Source: Pseudomonadota bacterium (lineage in GTDB: Bacteria > Pseudomonadota > Alphaproteobacteria > Rhizobiales > Xanthobacteraceae). From it: a DNA stretch of 47,418 nt. This document shows, piece by piece, positions 1 to 7,666 of this stretch (within the stretch, counting starts at the first letter, position 1; each line of letters begins with the position of its first letter). A program made the translations under genes and the position numbers. The notes under the pieces were generated by a model. The model worked only from the letters and a program-made list of their open reading frames with translations, searched no databases and was not told the origin of the DNA. Location: NCBI GenBank assembly GCA_023442085.1, contig JAEZMT010000449.1, forward strand, positions 1-47,418, written 5' to 3'.

Positions 1-278
1 AGGGCGCGGTCGAGGTGCTGACCCGCTACATGGCGAAAGAACTCGGGGCCCGCGGGATCGCCGTCAACACGGTCGCGCCCGGTGCGATCGAGACCGACTT
101 CGGCGGCGGCGCCGTCCGGGACAATCCTGAGCTGAACAAGAGCTTCGCCGAGATGACAGCCCTCGGCCGCGTCGGCCTGCCTGACGATATCGGGCCGATG
201 ATCGCCAGCCTCCTCTCCCAGAACAATCGCTGGGTCAACGCGCAGCGCATCGAGGTGTCCGGCGGCCAGGGCATCTGA
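1..278 (+). CDS. SDR family oxidoreductase, C-terminal part (5' end outside window)
   Basis: The reading frame is open from the first base of the window and ends with TGA at 276-278. The visible 92 residues match the C-terminal third of a short-chain dehydrogenase/reductase: after the catalytic Tyr-Lys helix comes GIAVNTVAPGAIETDF, the usual nucleotide-binding V-N-x-V-x-P-G segment, and the end (WVNAQRIEVSGGQGI) is the standard SDR C-terminus. The catalytic Ser-Tyr-Lys and the N-terminal glycine motif lie upstream and cannot be checked, so the substrate cannot be named. The gene is chromosomal: it ends about 90 bp before the left attachment repeat. Confidence 0.9.
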   Translation, partial: GAVEVLTRYMAKELGARGIAVNTVAPGAIETDFGGGAVRDNPELNKSFAEMTALGRVGLPDDIGPMIASLLSQNNRWVNAQRIEVSGGQGI

Positions 279-371
279 CGGCGGGCGCAAGGGGCCTCTG
301 GACCGATGACGATCATGCGAGCCTTATGTTCGCAGGATTTCTTACATCAGCGAACGGCGGTTTCGAGGCAA

Positions 372-423
372 ATGGTGCCGCGGAAGGGATTCGAACCCCC
401 GACCCACGCATTACGAATGCGTT
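372..423 (-). repeat. attL: 52-bp duplicate of the tRNA-Thr(CGT) 3' half
   Basis: These 52 bases are identical to 38736-38787. They contain the anticodon arm, variable loop, T arm, acceptor 3' strand and CCA of tRNA-Thr(CGT) on the minus strand. Right of 423 the sequence departs from the tRNA, so this copy has no 5' half and cannot make a tRNA. It is the original chromosomal 3' end left behind when an element integrated in the tRNA gene. Confidence 0.93.
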
Positions 424-527
424 TCGGATACTAGGCGAGAAGCCGGCCGGCGATCAAGAGCGCTTGCAGCACAGTGGTTGTTTCGCCCTCCCTTGTCCTT
501 GCGAGTTGCCAAAGGCCCCGCTTCCGT

Positions 528-545
528 GCTGACATAGTGCTGACA
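528..545 (+). promoter_or_regulatory. Paired GCTGACA repeat, candidate integrase or AlpA arm site (left end)
   Basis: The sequence GCTGACATAGTGCTGACA contains two GCTGACA motifs 11 bp apart (one helical turn), 21 bp upstream of the integrase start. The same pair, in the same orientation and spacing, occurs near the other end of the element at 38673-38690. Matching repeats near both ends are typical of arm-type sites for a tyrosine recombinase or its directionality factor. The function is inferred. Confidence 0.5.
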
Positions 546-566
546 CCAACACAAAGCGGCGAGCCA

Positions 567-1853
567 ATGTCTAAGCTCACAAAGCGGATCGTGGACGCTG
601 CACAGCCGGCCGAAGGCCGGCAGCTGCTTTTATGGGACTCCGAAGTGAAGGGCTTCGCCTTGCGGGTTACCCCCGCCGGCGCCAAAGCCTACATCCTCAA
701 CTATCGGAACGCCCAGGGGCGCGAGCGCCGAATTACGATCGGCCGTCACGGCTCCCCCTGGACGGTCGATGATGCCCGCCAGCGGGCACGCGATCTTTTG
801 CATAGGATCGTCCAAGGTGCCGACCCGTTGGACACCCGTGCCGTCGACAGAGCGGCAATGACGGTCGCGGACCTCGCCGACCTGTACCTGGAGGACGGCC
901 CGGCGGCGCGGCCGAACAAAAAGGCCCGGAGTTGGGCGACCGACGGCGCGATCCTGCGGGGGCACGTCAAGCCGCTCCTCGGGACGCGGACGGCCAAAGG
1001 CCTAACGCGTGCCGACATTGCCAAATTCCAAAACGACGTTGCCGAAGGGAAGTCTGCGCGCACGACGAAGACGAAGCCGCGCGGTGCGGCGCGCGTCACC
1101 GGCGGGAAGGGCATCGCCGCGAGGGCCACGGCCACCTTGCGGGCCATGCTGTCCTTTGCGACCGAGCGGGGCGTCATCCCGGCGAACCCAGCAGCAGGCG
1201 TACGCCTTTTCAAGCAGCAGAAGGTGGAGAGGTTCCTATCTGAGGCCGAGGTGTCTCAGCTATCGGAGGCCGTCACGGCGCTGGAGGCAGGGTCCAAGCT
1301 GCACCCGTCATTTGCGGCGTGCATCCGCCTGTTGATGCTCACGGGCTGCCGGCGAGGCGAGATAGAGGGCCTCCAGTGGGATTGGATCGACTTCGAACGC
1401 GGGATGATCCGCTTTCCAGACAGTAAGACCGGCGCCAAGGTGACGCCCCTCCCCTCCCCTGCCGTGGAAATCCTGAAGGGCCTGAAGCGGAAGCAGGGCA
1501 ACCCCTACGTCTTCCCGGCGACGCGCGGAGACGAAGGGCACATCGTCGGCCTATCGAAGGCATGGGGGGCAGTGCGGAAGGCCGCCAATATGCCGGAGCT
1601 GCGGTTGCACGACCTGCGGCACTCCTTCGCCTCCTTCGCCGTGGCGGACGGCGCCTCGCTCTACCTCGTCGGCAAGGTGCTGGGGCACAAGCAGGCGAGC
1701 ACGACTGAGATCTACGCCCACCTGCGGGACGATCCATTGTTAGCCCTTGCGGACAAAACGGCGGCGCGGATCGCTCGCGCCATGCAGCCCCAGCAAAACA
1801 CAGCAGAAATCATTCAGCACCCCCGAGCCAAGAGGGGTGCGGATGGACGATGA
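567..1853 (+). CDS. Tyrosine recombinase / site-specific integrase (DUF4102-type)
   Basis: This 428-residue integrase probably catalyses integration and excision of the element at tRNA-Thr. The ATG at 567 begins MSKLTKRIVDAAQP, the usual start of the DUF4102 arm-binding domain (about residues 1-90). A core-binding SAM-like domain follows (about 100-210), then the catalytic domain. The catalytic tetrad is visible: R262 (TGCRRGE), H348 and R351 (LHDLRH), H374 (LGHKQ) and nucleophile Y383 (TTEIYAH). An upstream in-frame ATG at 474 would add 31 poor-quality residues across the GCTGACA repeats, so it is not used. The gene sits beside attL, on the side of the truncated tRNA copy. It overlaps the next gene by 11 bp. 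Confidence 0.95.
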   Translation: MSKLTKRIVDAAQPAEGRQLLLWDSEVKGFALRVTPAGAKAYILNYRNAQGRERRITIGRHGSPWTVDDARQRARDLLHRIVQGADPLDTRAVDRAAMTVADLADLYLEDGPAARPNKKARSWATDGAILRGHVKPLLGTRTAKGLTRADIAKFQNDVAEGKSARTTKTKPRGAARVTGGKGIAARATATLRAMLSFATERGVIPANPAAGVRLFKQQKVERFLSEAEVSQLSEAVTALEAGSKLHPSFAACIRLLMLTGCRRGEIEGLQWDWIDFERGMIRFPDSKTGAKVTPLPSPAVEILKGLKRKQGNPYVFPATRGDEGHIVGLSKAWGAVRKAANMPELRLHDLRHSFASFAVADGASLYLVGKVLGHKQASTTEIYAHLRDDPLLALADKTAARIARAMQPQQNTAEIIQHPRAKRGADGR

Positions 1854-2799
1854 GGAGGCGGCCCGCCGGTACAAGAGCGGGTTCTGGTCCATCGGCATGT
1901 CTCTGAGCTGGATGATCTGCCGCACAGCAGAAGCCGTGATGTATGCCGCAAAATGCGACGAGCCCGACGCAAAGGGGCGATTCAGCCCCCCGTCGGCTTA
2001 TTGGGCCCTTCATATCGGCTCCCTGGAGGCGTTGCGGGATCCTAACGCCCGAGACCCCCGGCTATTCGCTGATGCCCAGAGCGCCATTGACGCCCTCGTT
2101 CGAGCCGTGCTCGACAGGCGCGTCGGCATCCGAAGCATGTCCGCTGCGAAGGTAGGCTTTGAAGGAGAGTCTCGATCTGCGCCGGGCCGCTATGTCGCGC
2201 CTCCCGCAGAATGGAGCTACGTCGCCACCATTTTCCATGACAGACAGTACGGCTACGTAATATATACTCAAGACACAATATTTGGATTTGATCATATCGA
2301 TCAAATAATTTTCAATAAAATCAATTTATCTAAATACAACAATTTTCTGCCTTCGCACGGCGCAGCTTTTTGGAAGGATATCACCCTTTGCTCACGCACG
2401 CTTAGACGCGAATTTATTGGCCTAAGCGGGCCGAAAAGCGAAGTCATACTGAACCGACGATGGCAGGCACTTCGGCTTTTCGAGCATATAATCAGACATC
2501 GGCCCGGGTTACGTATTCAGTACATAAATTGTATCTTTGATGAAAATTACTGCAATTCTAAGTCAGTTTATTGCAAAATAGTTGACAAGCGAAAATGTAT
2601 TAAGGGTGTATTCGATACATCGAAACCGCTTGATGCAATCGCGGAGGAGGCTGCTAAGGCAACTGGATGCTCGCCGGAAATGGCTGGACACCTTCTGCGT
2701 GATTGCATCGATTCTGCCCACCGTCGCGGGCAGGAGTACTCAGCCGAATGGGCCCGAAAACGTCAGCCGGGAAGGCCTGTGAACAAGAAGGGGCGGTGA
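1843..2799 (+). CDS. Orphan protein, chimeric base composition
   Basis: No family is recognised for this 318-aa protein. The ATG at 1843 (MDDEEAARRYKSG) follows a GGGG-rich ribosome site and overlaps the integrase stop by 11 bp, so the two genes are likely coupled. No signal peptide or clear membrane segment is seen. The first ~130 and last ~60 codons have the GC-rich usage of the neighbourhood, but about 2255-2640 is strikingly AT-rich with AT-ending codons (residues such as IIFNKINLSKYNN). The protein ends in a basic tail (KRQPGRPVNKKGR). The composition break suggests a foreign domain joined to a local gene, or a whole gene still ameliorating. Confidence 0.75.
   Translation: MDDEEAARRYKSGFWSIGMSLSWMICRTAEAVMYAAKCDEPDAKGRFSPPSAYWALHIGSLEALRDPNARDPRLFADAQSAIDALVRAVLDRRVGIRSMSAAKVGFEGESRSAPGRYVAPPAEWSYVATIFHDRQYGYVIYTQDTIFGFDHIDQIIFNKINLSKYNNFLPSHGAAFWKDITLCSRTLRREFIGLSGPKSEVILNRRWQALRLFEHIIRHRPGLRIQYINCIFDENYCNSKSVYCKIVDKRKCIKGVFDTSKPLDAIAEEAAKATGCSPEMAGHLLRDCIDSAHRRGQEYSAEWARKRQPGRPVNKKGR
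2287..2305. repeat. 19-bp palindrome inside the AT-rich tract
   Basis: TTTGATC-ATATC-GATCAAA has perfect 7-bp arms and lies inside the AT-rich part of the orphan gene at 1843-2799. The 7-base gap between TTGAT and ATCAA differs from the 4-base gap of an FNR/FixK box, so it is not called as one. Confidence 0.4.
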
Positions 2800-2845
2800 A
2801 TACGCCCTCCGACCACTAGGCTGGTCAACAGTTGTGGAGGTTTCC

Positions 2846-2920
2846 CCCCCTTTTTTCGCATTGGGACGGCGAGAGACACTCTCGGGCGGCGGGGGCGATT
2901 GGCCCCCTTCGAAAAAGGGG
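2846..2920. repeat. Inverted repeats ahead of the AlpA-like gene
   Basis: A C6-T6-CG run near 2846-2859 is complementary, with one bulge, to CGAAAAAGGGG at 2910-2920, and a GGGGGC/GCCCCC-type inversion lies inside. The structure ends just before the start of the AlpA-like gene and includes its purine-rich ribosome site, so it could regulate translation. No target protein or ligand is evident. Confidence 0.35.
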
Positions 2921-2927
2921 TCCTCGC

Positions 2928-3257
2928 ATGCCAATGTTAAACTGCTCTACTGCGGAGGCGGCGCTGCACGACGCCTCCCACCCCGCTGCTCCGGCCTCAA
3001 GTTCGCCGACTGTGGCGCTTCCCAGAAGCCACCATATCGGGACCGCATCGGCTACGTCCGATATCTCCTCCCGCCTGCTGCCCACGCGAGACGCCGCGTT
3101 CTATCTCAGCTTGGCGGAAAAGACGCTTCGAAACCTTCGTTCCCGCGGTGGTGGCCCGCCCTTCATCCGGCTGCTGTCGGGGCGCATCGCCTACCGCGTC
3201 GGCGATCTGGATGCGTGGGTTTCCTCGCGCCAGTTCCGCAGCACCAGCGAGTACTGA
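2928..3257 (+). CDS. AlpA/excisionase-type helix-turn-helix protein
   Basis: This 109-aa protein has an N-terminal low-complexity region and a C-terminal winged-helix domain: LLPTRDAAFYLSLAEKTLRN, then a basic stretch with PPFIRLLSGRIAYRVGDLDAWV. This is the pattern of MerR-like HTH_17/AlpA proteins, which in integrative elements act as recombination directionality factors or transcription activators of the integrase. The ATG at 2928 follows AAAGGGG at a suitable distance; a second ATG at 2934 is possible. Its place between integrase and replication genes fits an excision factor. Xis role versus pure regulator cannot be separated by sequence. Confidence 0.8.
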   Translation: MPMLNCSTAEAALHDASHPAAPASSSPTVALPRSHHIGTASATSDISSRLLPTRDAAFYLSLAEKTLRNLRSRGGGPPFIRLLSGRIAYRVGDLDAWVSSRQFRSTSEY

Positions 3258-3262
3258 CCGCC

Positions 3263-3739
3263 GTGCCGCCCCTCCCCAACGTCCCTTACAGCTACCATGG
3301 GCCACAGGTGGAGCTGAGACGCATCTCCTGGGGCCTTTTCGGGCTGGTGACAATCCTGCCCGGGCCAGGGTCTCTCTCGGCCGCACTGAAGAGCGCGCTA
3401 GCTGAAGCCGACGCGCTCCACATCACCATTCGCGCCGGGTGCCACTTCTCAGAGGGAATCCCCCTCCCGGAGAGCTTCGACCAGGACAGCCTGTGTTGGG
3501 CCCTGCAGACAGCGCGGACGGTCGAAGCGGTCGACCCGCCAACGTCGGCGCCGAGTCAAATCCTGCTAGAAGCCGCGACCTTTTCTCTCGGCTCAAAGCT
3601 TGAAATCGAATGCCTGCCTGAGCTGCGCGATTACTGGACCGCTTTCGCCTGGCGAAACCACTTCGTTCGCGTCCGCACCGCCTGCTCAGCACGGGCCGTG
3701 CCCATGTGGATTTGGCCTGAATACCTGCCATCGGCCTGA
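3263..3739 (+). CDS. Orphan protein of the replication module
   Basis: The likely start is GTG at 3263, 5 bp after the AlpA-like stop, because the longer upstream frame overlaps that gene and reads as unnatural sequence. The 158-aa product (VPPLPNVPYSYHGPQVELRR...) is soluble-looking with no recognised motif. It is the first of four closely packed + strand genes ending in the PrimPol protein. The start is uncertain and no good ribosome site is seen. Confidence 0.6.
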   Translation: MPPLPNVPYSYHGPQVELRRISWGLFGLVTILPGPGSLSAALKSALAEADALHITIRAGCHFSEGIPLPESFDQDSLCWALQTARTVEAVDPPTSAPSQILLEAATFSLGSKLEIECLPELRDYWTAFAWRNHFVRVRTACSARAVPMWIWPEYLPSA

Positions 3740-3748
3740 TGAAAAACA

Positions 3749-3775
3749 GCCCCGCACGTCGAATGACGGCGGGGC
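3749..3775 (-). terminator. Hairpin with T-tract on the minus strand
   Basis: Arms of 11 bp (with one bulged A) enclose a GAAT loop. On the minus strand the stem is followed by TGTTTTTC, the form of an intrinsic terminator. On the + strand there is no T-tract, so the replication operon could read through. It may stop antisense transcription, or act as a + strand hairpin ahead of the next gene. Confidence 0.5.
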
Positions 3776-3793
3776 CACATGAGGTTCAAAGCA

Positions 3794-4249
3794 ATGCCTT
3801 TTGTATCATCTTACGCGGTCCCTGACGAGGGATATTTGTGGTGTCGTCTGCTGCCGCCGGGCGGTCGCGAGCTTGACGTCGTGATGATCGCGCCTGGGAC
3901 CGGTCTTCCGCGACGGCACCGGCGCCTCATCGAGACTCGGCAAATGCTGTCATTTCAGGTTCGGGGCGAAGTGCCGTTCTGGCGTACGCCCCTGCCCTGC
4001 GACTTCGACGACATCACAGTGAAATGGATGGCGCGGCTTGCCGATTTCATTTCAATCTGGTCCGAGCCAGGCACCGACCAAGCCGGCAATATCTACGAGC
4101 ACTTGAAAGACCGCACGCGCCTCCGTTGGCTTACGGTCGAGACCACGCCGTCCGCCGCTCCCGACTGGCTCCGCTTCGTCAATCGATGGAAGCGGCCCGG
4201 GGTGGACGTGGTGGAATTCGGGCCGCTGCACGGCGAGGGAGGTGCGTGA
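3794..4249 (+). CDS. Orphan protein of the replication module
   Basis: The 151-aa frame from ATG 3794 (MPFVSSYAVPDEG) has GAGG nine bases upstream; an ATG at 3779 would add five residues. No known family or motif is recognised. It has several Trp residues and a mixed alpha/beta character (IWSEPG, FVNRWKRPGVDVVEFGPL). Its stop overlaps the next start (TGATG), so it is co-translated with the 64-aa gene and the PrimPol gene downstream. Confidence 0.65.
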   Translation: MPFVSSYAVPDEGYLWCRLLPPGGRELDVVMIAPGTGLPRRHRRLIETRQMLSFQVRGEVPFWRTPLPCDFDDITVKWMARLADFISIWSEPGTDQAGNIYEHLKDRTRLRWLTVETTPSAAPDWLRFVNRWKRPGVDVVEFGPLHGEGGA

Positions 4250-4443
4250 TGGCATTGTCCTTCGTCGAAATCATGCGCTCCTACGAAACGCGGATGCGGC
4301 AGCTTGAGAGCGCAAAGGCTGACCAGGCGGCCGCGGCGGCCCGGCGTCAGGAACGTCAGGACGCTGCCGCCCGCGCCAAATCCGCCCAGCAACCGCCGGA
4401 GAGCGAGCCGCCGGCGCCCGCGGCCGAGGGAGGCGACCGATGA
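4249..4443 (+). CDS. Small charged helical protein, coupled to PrimPol gene
   Basis: This 64-aa protein has an amphipathic helix (residues ~3-48, rich in Ala, Gln, Arg, Glu) and a Pro/Ala-rich tail. The start ATG overlaps the previous stop (TGATG) and its stop overlaps the PrimPol start (ATGA), which is strong evidence that it is translated. The composition fits a short coiled coil. A link to replication is inferred only from position. Confidence 0.6.
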   Translation: MALSFVEIMRSYETRMRQLESAKADQAAAAARRQERQDAAARAKSAQQPPESEPPAPAAEGGDR

Positions 4444-6875
4444 CGGAAGCCCCCCCGCCTCCCATGCTCGACCATGCACTCGCCGCGGCGCGCCGCGGCA
4501 TCCGGGTCATTCCGATCCCGGCCAACAGCAAGGCGCCGGACCTGCCGAAGTGGCAGGAGAAGGCCACGACCGATGAAGCCCAGATCCGCCGGTGGGCGGA
4601 GGAGCACCCGGGGTGCAACTGGGGCGGGCTGACGGGCTGCATCCTCGATTTCGACGTCAAGCACCGCAAGCGCGGCGCCGAGATGTTCGAGCTCTTCCAG
4701 ATGCTGTTCCCGGGCACGTATACCCAGCGATCCGCCTCCGGCGGCTACCACATGTTCTTCCGCCCGCCCGAGGGTGCGCCACCCATCTCCAACGCCACGG
4801 GGAAGCTGCTCGCGAAGTTCGGCAAGGACTGCGGCATCGACGTCCGCGGCGCGGCCGGCCAGGTGGTGCTGGCGGGCTCCGTCGTGGACGGGAAGGCCTA
4901 TGAGGTAGTCGACGACCTGCCGATCGCCGAAGCGCCGGAAGACCTGCTGGCGCTGTGCGGGAAGGAGCGGCGCAAGGATGGGGTCGACAGTGCCGACGGC
5001 ATCTTCGCCGACCACCCGGCGGATATCGCGCGGGCGATCGAGATGCTGCGGGACGCGGAGCCCGCGGTTCAGGATCAAGGAGGCGACGCCGCGACATTCA
5101 GGCTTGGGTGTCGACTGCACGACCACGGGGTGAGCGAATCGACCGCGCTGCAGCTGATGCTGGAGCACTGGAACGACCGCTGCTCCCCGCCATGGGCTAC
5201 AGACGATCTGGCCCAGAAGGTCTGTAACGCCTATCGCTACGCCAATGACGCGGCCGGCAACAAGTCGGTGGCGGCGGACTTCGGGGCGCCTGATCCAGAG
5301 GCCCAAGAGAGGGTCGAGGCGTCGGAACCTCCTTGGGACGATTGGCCGGAGCCAGAGGACCTTTGGGCCGACTCCCGCCCGCCTCCCCGCCTGCCGGCGG
5401 GCTTGCTGCCCTCCGTTCTCGAGCGCTGGGCCCGAGACGAAGCCCTCCGCATGGATGACACCGACCCTGGGTGCTTCGCGGGGGCCGCGCTATCCACGCT
5501 CAGCGGGATCGCGCCGGCGAGCCTCGAAGTCCAGGTCCGCCAAACGAACACCGGATTTAAGGTCCGGCCGATCCTCTGGTGCGTTCTCGTGGGGGCGCCC
5601 GGCGCAAGGAAGACGCCGACCTTGAAGGAGGCGTGGAAGCCCATCCAAAGCATTCAGGGGCGGCTGGACGCTGCCAATCGCCAGGCGCGCGAGCAACACC
5701 ATGCCGCGCTGTCGGCTATGGGCAAGCAAAAGACAGGCGCGCCCGGAGCGCCGCGGCCGGAGAGACCGCGGCAGTCGTTCGTGTTGATTGAGGACGCGAC
5801 CACAGAGGCAGTCGCGCGGGCGCTGGCGGAGAACGGCCAAGGTGTCGCGTGCTGCGTCGATGAGCTCCGCGGGTGGCTGTGCGGCTTTGATGCATATCGC
5901 GCAAACGGCAAAGGCAAGGACGCCGGCTTCTGGCTCAAGGGCAAGGACGGTTCGTCCCACCGGGTGCTCCGCGTCGGGAGCGACCCTATCGAGGTTGCGT
6001 CTGTCGCGGTCAGCGTCTGCGGCGGCATCCAGCCGGAGGTGCTCCGTGGAATGTACGGCGACTTAGGCGCCGACGGCATGCTGCAGCGCTTTCTGGTCTT
6101 TCACGTCGCTAGCCCCGCTTCGGAACACGACATTGCGCCCGACCTCGATGCGATCGCAGGGTATCGGGCTGTGGCGGAAAAATTGTGGGAATTACGCGGC
6201 GCCGGGGAATTCATGCCGTCTTTCAGGTTCGCGCCGGAGGCAGATCAGTTCAGACGAGAGGTTGTAGCTTTCCAGCAGCGCGAGATCCGCGCCCCCGACG
6301 CGCCGGCCGGACTTTGCGGCTGGCTCGACAAGCTCGAAGGCGAATGGGCGCGCATCGCATTGATGTTTCACCTGATCGATTGGGCGGACGGTGTCGAAAG
6401 CGACGCCCTCGACCTGCCACTTCGCGAGATCGGTCCTCTAAACGCCGAGCGCGCCTTTCGCTTCCTGACCGAGTACGTCTTTCCGCATGAGCTTTTCGTC
6501 CACCGGTGCGCCGATGGCAGGCGGGGCCCTGACTCCGATGCCGTATGGATCGCCGGGTACATCCTAAGCCACGGGAGCCAGGAAATCCGCCAACGCGAAA
6601 TCCTGAGAGCGAACGCGTCCCTCAAGAAGTCGCAACTCGAGGTGCGGGCGAAACGTGTGGCGGCAGCCATGGGCGAACTTTGCGAGGCGGGATGGGCACG
6701 GCGAGCGGAAGCTCAAAACACTTCCGCGCTCTGGACGATCAACCCTGCCGTCCACCAGCGCTTCGCGGATATCGCAATTCGGGAGCGAGCTCGCCGAGCG
6801 CACGCCAGCGAAAAAATCAGAGAGGCGGGCGCGGCTCGACGTGCCGTCCGCGATTTAACCACCGGGGGCGCCTGA
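4440..6875 (+). CDS. Bifunctional primase-polymerase / DUF3987 helicase-like replication protein
   Basis: The 811-aa protein combines two domains common in phage, satellite and plasmid replication proteins. Residues ~8-165 form a PrimPol domain: the metal-binding pair D70-F-D72 (ILDFDV), H104 in GGYHMFF, and a third acidic motif in GIDVRGAAGQVVLAGS. Residues ~310-760 match DUF3987, with a P-loop GAPGARKT at 385-392 and a VDELRGW segment resembling Walker B. It probably primes and unwinds DNA to replicate the excised element. The start overlaps the upstream stop (ATGA). An inverted repeat with an AT-rich centre, a good origin candidate, begins 12 bp after its stop. Confidence 0.9.
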   Translation: MTEAPPPPMLDHALAAARRGIRVIPIPANSKAPDLPKWQEKATTDEAQIRRWAEEHPGCNWGGLTGCILDFDVKHRKRGAEMFELFQMLFPGTYTQRSASGGYHMFFRPPEGAPPISNATGKLLAKFGKDCGIDVRGAAGQVVLAGSVVDGKAYEVVDDLPIAEAPEDLLALCGKERRKDGVDSADGIFADHPADIARAIEMLRDAEPAVQDQGGDAATFRLGCRLHDHGVSESTALQLMLEHWNDRCSPPWATDDLAQKVCNAYRYANDAAGNKSVAADFGAPDPEAQERVEASEPPWDDWPEPEDLWADSRPPPRLPAGLLPSVLERWARDEALRMDDTDPGCFAGAALSTLSGIAPASLEVQVRQTNTGFKVRPILWCVLVGAPGARKTPTLKEAWKPIQSIQGRLDAANRQAREQHHAALSAMGKQKTGAPGAPRPERPRQSFVLIEDATTEAVARALAENGQGVACCVDELRGWLCGFDAYRANGKGKDAGFWLKGKDGSSHRVLRVGSDPIEVASVAVSVCGGIQPEVLRGMYGDLGADGMLQRFLVFHVASPASEHDIAPDLDAIAGYRAVAEKLWELRGAGEFMPSFRFAPEADQFRREVVAFQQREIRAPDAPAGLCGWLDKLEGEWARIALMFHLIDWADGVESDALDLPLREIGPLNAERAFRFLTEYVFPHELFVHRCADGRRGPDSDAVWIAGYILSHGSQEIRQREILRANASLKKSQLEVRAKRVAAAMGELCEAGWARRAEAQNTSALWTINPAVHQRFADIAIRERARRAHASEKIREAGAARRAVRDLTTGGA

Positions 6876-6884
6876 TTTTAATCA
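6873..6884. repeat. 12-bp palindrome at the PrimPol stop
   Basis: TGATT-TT-AATCA spans the PrimPol stop codon and lies four bases before the left arm of the large inverted repeat. It is probably part of the same regulatory or origin region. Confidence 0.35.
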
Positions 6885-6887
6885 AGC

Positions 6888-7035
6888 GGATCGAACTGTC
6901 ACCACTGTCACTTACGCGGGGGATAAAGGCGTTTTCCCTATTTTTTTATTCAATAAATCTCTTTTTCTGATTTTTGATTTTTCTCTCTGTCCAACCTTCC
7001 TACCCGCGCAAGTGACAGTGGTGACAGTTCGATCC
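6888..7035. other. Candidate replication origin: 33-bp inverted repeat around an AT-rich spacer
   Basis: Arms at 6888-6920 and 7003-7035 are reverse complements over 33 bp with one mismatch. Each arm holds two ACTGTCAC units 9 bp apart, like iterons. The 82-base spacer is about 30% GC by my count, in a neighbourhood that is visibly GC-rich, and its + strand is dominated by T and C runs. Iteron-like repeats flanking an easily melted tract directly after a replication protein gene is the usual form of a rep-linked origin. A transcription terminator is less likely given the large loop. The function is inferred. Confidence 0.55.
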
Positions 7036-7054
7036 CCAAAGCGGGGTCAAAGCC

Positions 7055-7660
7055 ATGGAGTTCACGTTTAAGGGCCAGAAGTACCAGTACTTGGGGCAAG
7101 AGCCCCACACACGCCGCGACGGCTCGGAAACCCTCCTCTCGGTGTGGGAAACGCGCTGCGCCGAGTGTGGCCGGCCTTTTCAGCTGCGCACGATGCTGCT
7201 GGGCCGGGGCGGTCCAACACGGCGTTGCGAGCAGCACCGACGGCCGTTCCAGTGGTCGCCGCGAAGGAAGCCGGCGACACGAAAAATCGCGAAGGCTTCC
7301 ACGTTGCAGCCGGCCAAGCCCATGGGCCCCGCGCCCGTTCGCCCAGCAGCGTCGGCGCGCCCTGGGCACCAAATCTGCGCCGCCGCAGCCCGCACCCTCG
7401 CCCGGAGTCGCCGGTTCGGCGAGTGGCGCACCCTGCAGTCGCTGATGTGGCTCGCGTCGGGGGATGACTGGCGCGTGCTGCGCGAGCCCGCCGGCCGAAG
7501 CGAGAGCCTCAGGCGCGAGCTCGGTGGCCGATCGGGAATCGTGACGCCCCAAGGAACCCTGCAGGTGGAGGAGCGGACAAAAGGCCATTGGTATTTTCGC
7601 CTGCCGCCCCTGGCCGACTGGGCCGAGGAAATGGCGAGCCGCTACCCCTGGCTGGGCTGA
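7055..7660 (+). CDS. Orphan protein with possible zinc finger
   Basis: This 201-aa protein begins 19 bp after the candidate origin. Residues ~30-65 contain CAECG...CEQH, a C-x2-C...C-x2-H pattern suggesting a small zinc-binding domain. A basic Pro/Ala-rich linker (~70-115) and a C-terminal domain with several Trp residues follow. No named family is recognised. A CCCC/GGGG mini-hairpin lies next to its start. Position suggests a DNA-binding or replication accessory role. It ends 6 bp from the convergent gene at 7667. Confidence 0.6.
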   Translation: MEFTFKGQKYQYLGQEPHTRRDGSETLLSVWETRCAECGRPFQLRTMLLGRGGPTRRCEQHRRPFQWSPRRKPATRKIAKASTLQPAKPMGPAPVRPAASARPGHQICAAAARTLARSRRFGEWRTLQSLMWLASGDDWRVLREPAGRSESLRRELGGRSGIVTPQGTLQVEERTKGHWYFRLPPLADWAEEMASRYPWLG

Positions 7661-7666
7661 CGCCCC

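Noticed and set aside
326..532. 68-codon + frame containing GIRTPDPR
   Set aside because: It is a translation of the tRNA-Thr remnant, a well-known artefact.
6888..7035. CRISPR array or ordinary terminator
   Set aside because: Only two inverted arms, no regular repeats with spacers; an 82-base loop is too large for an intrinsic terminator.
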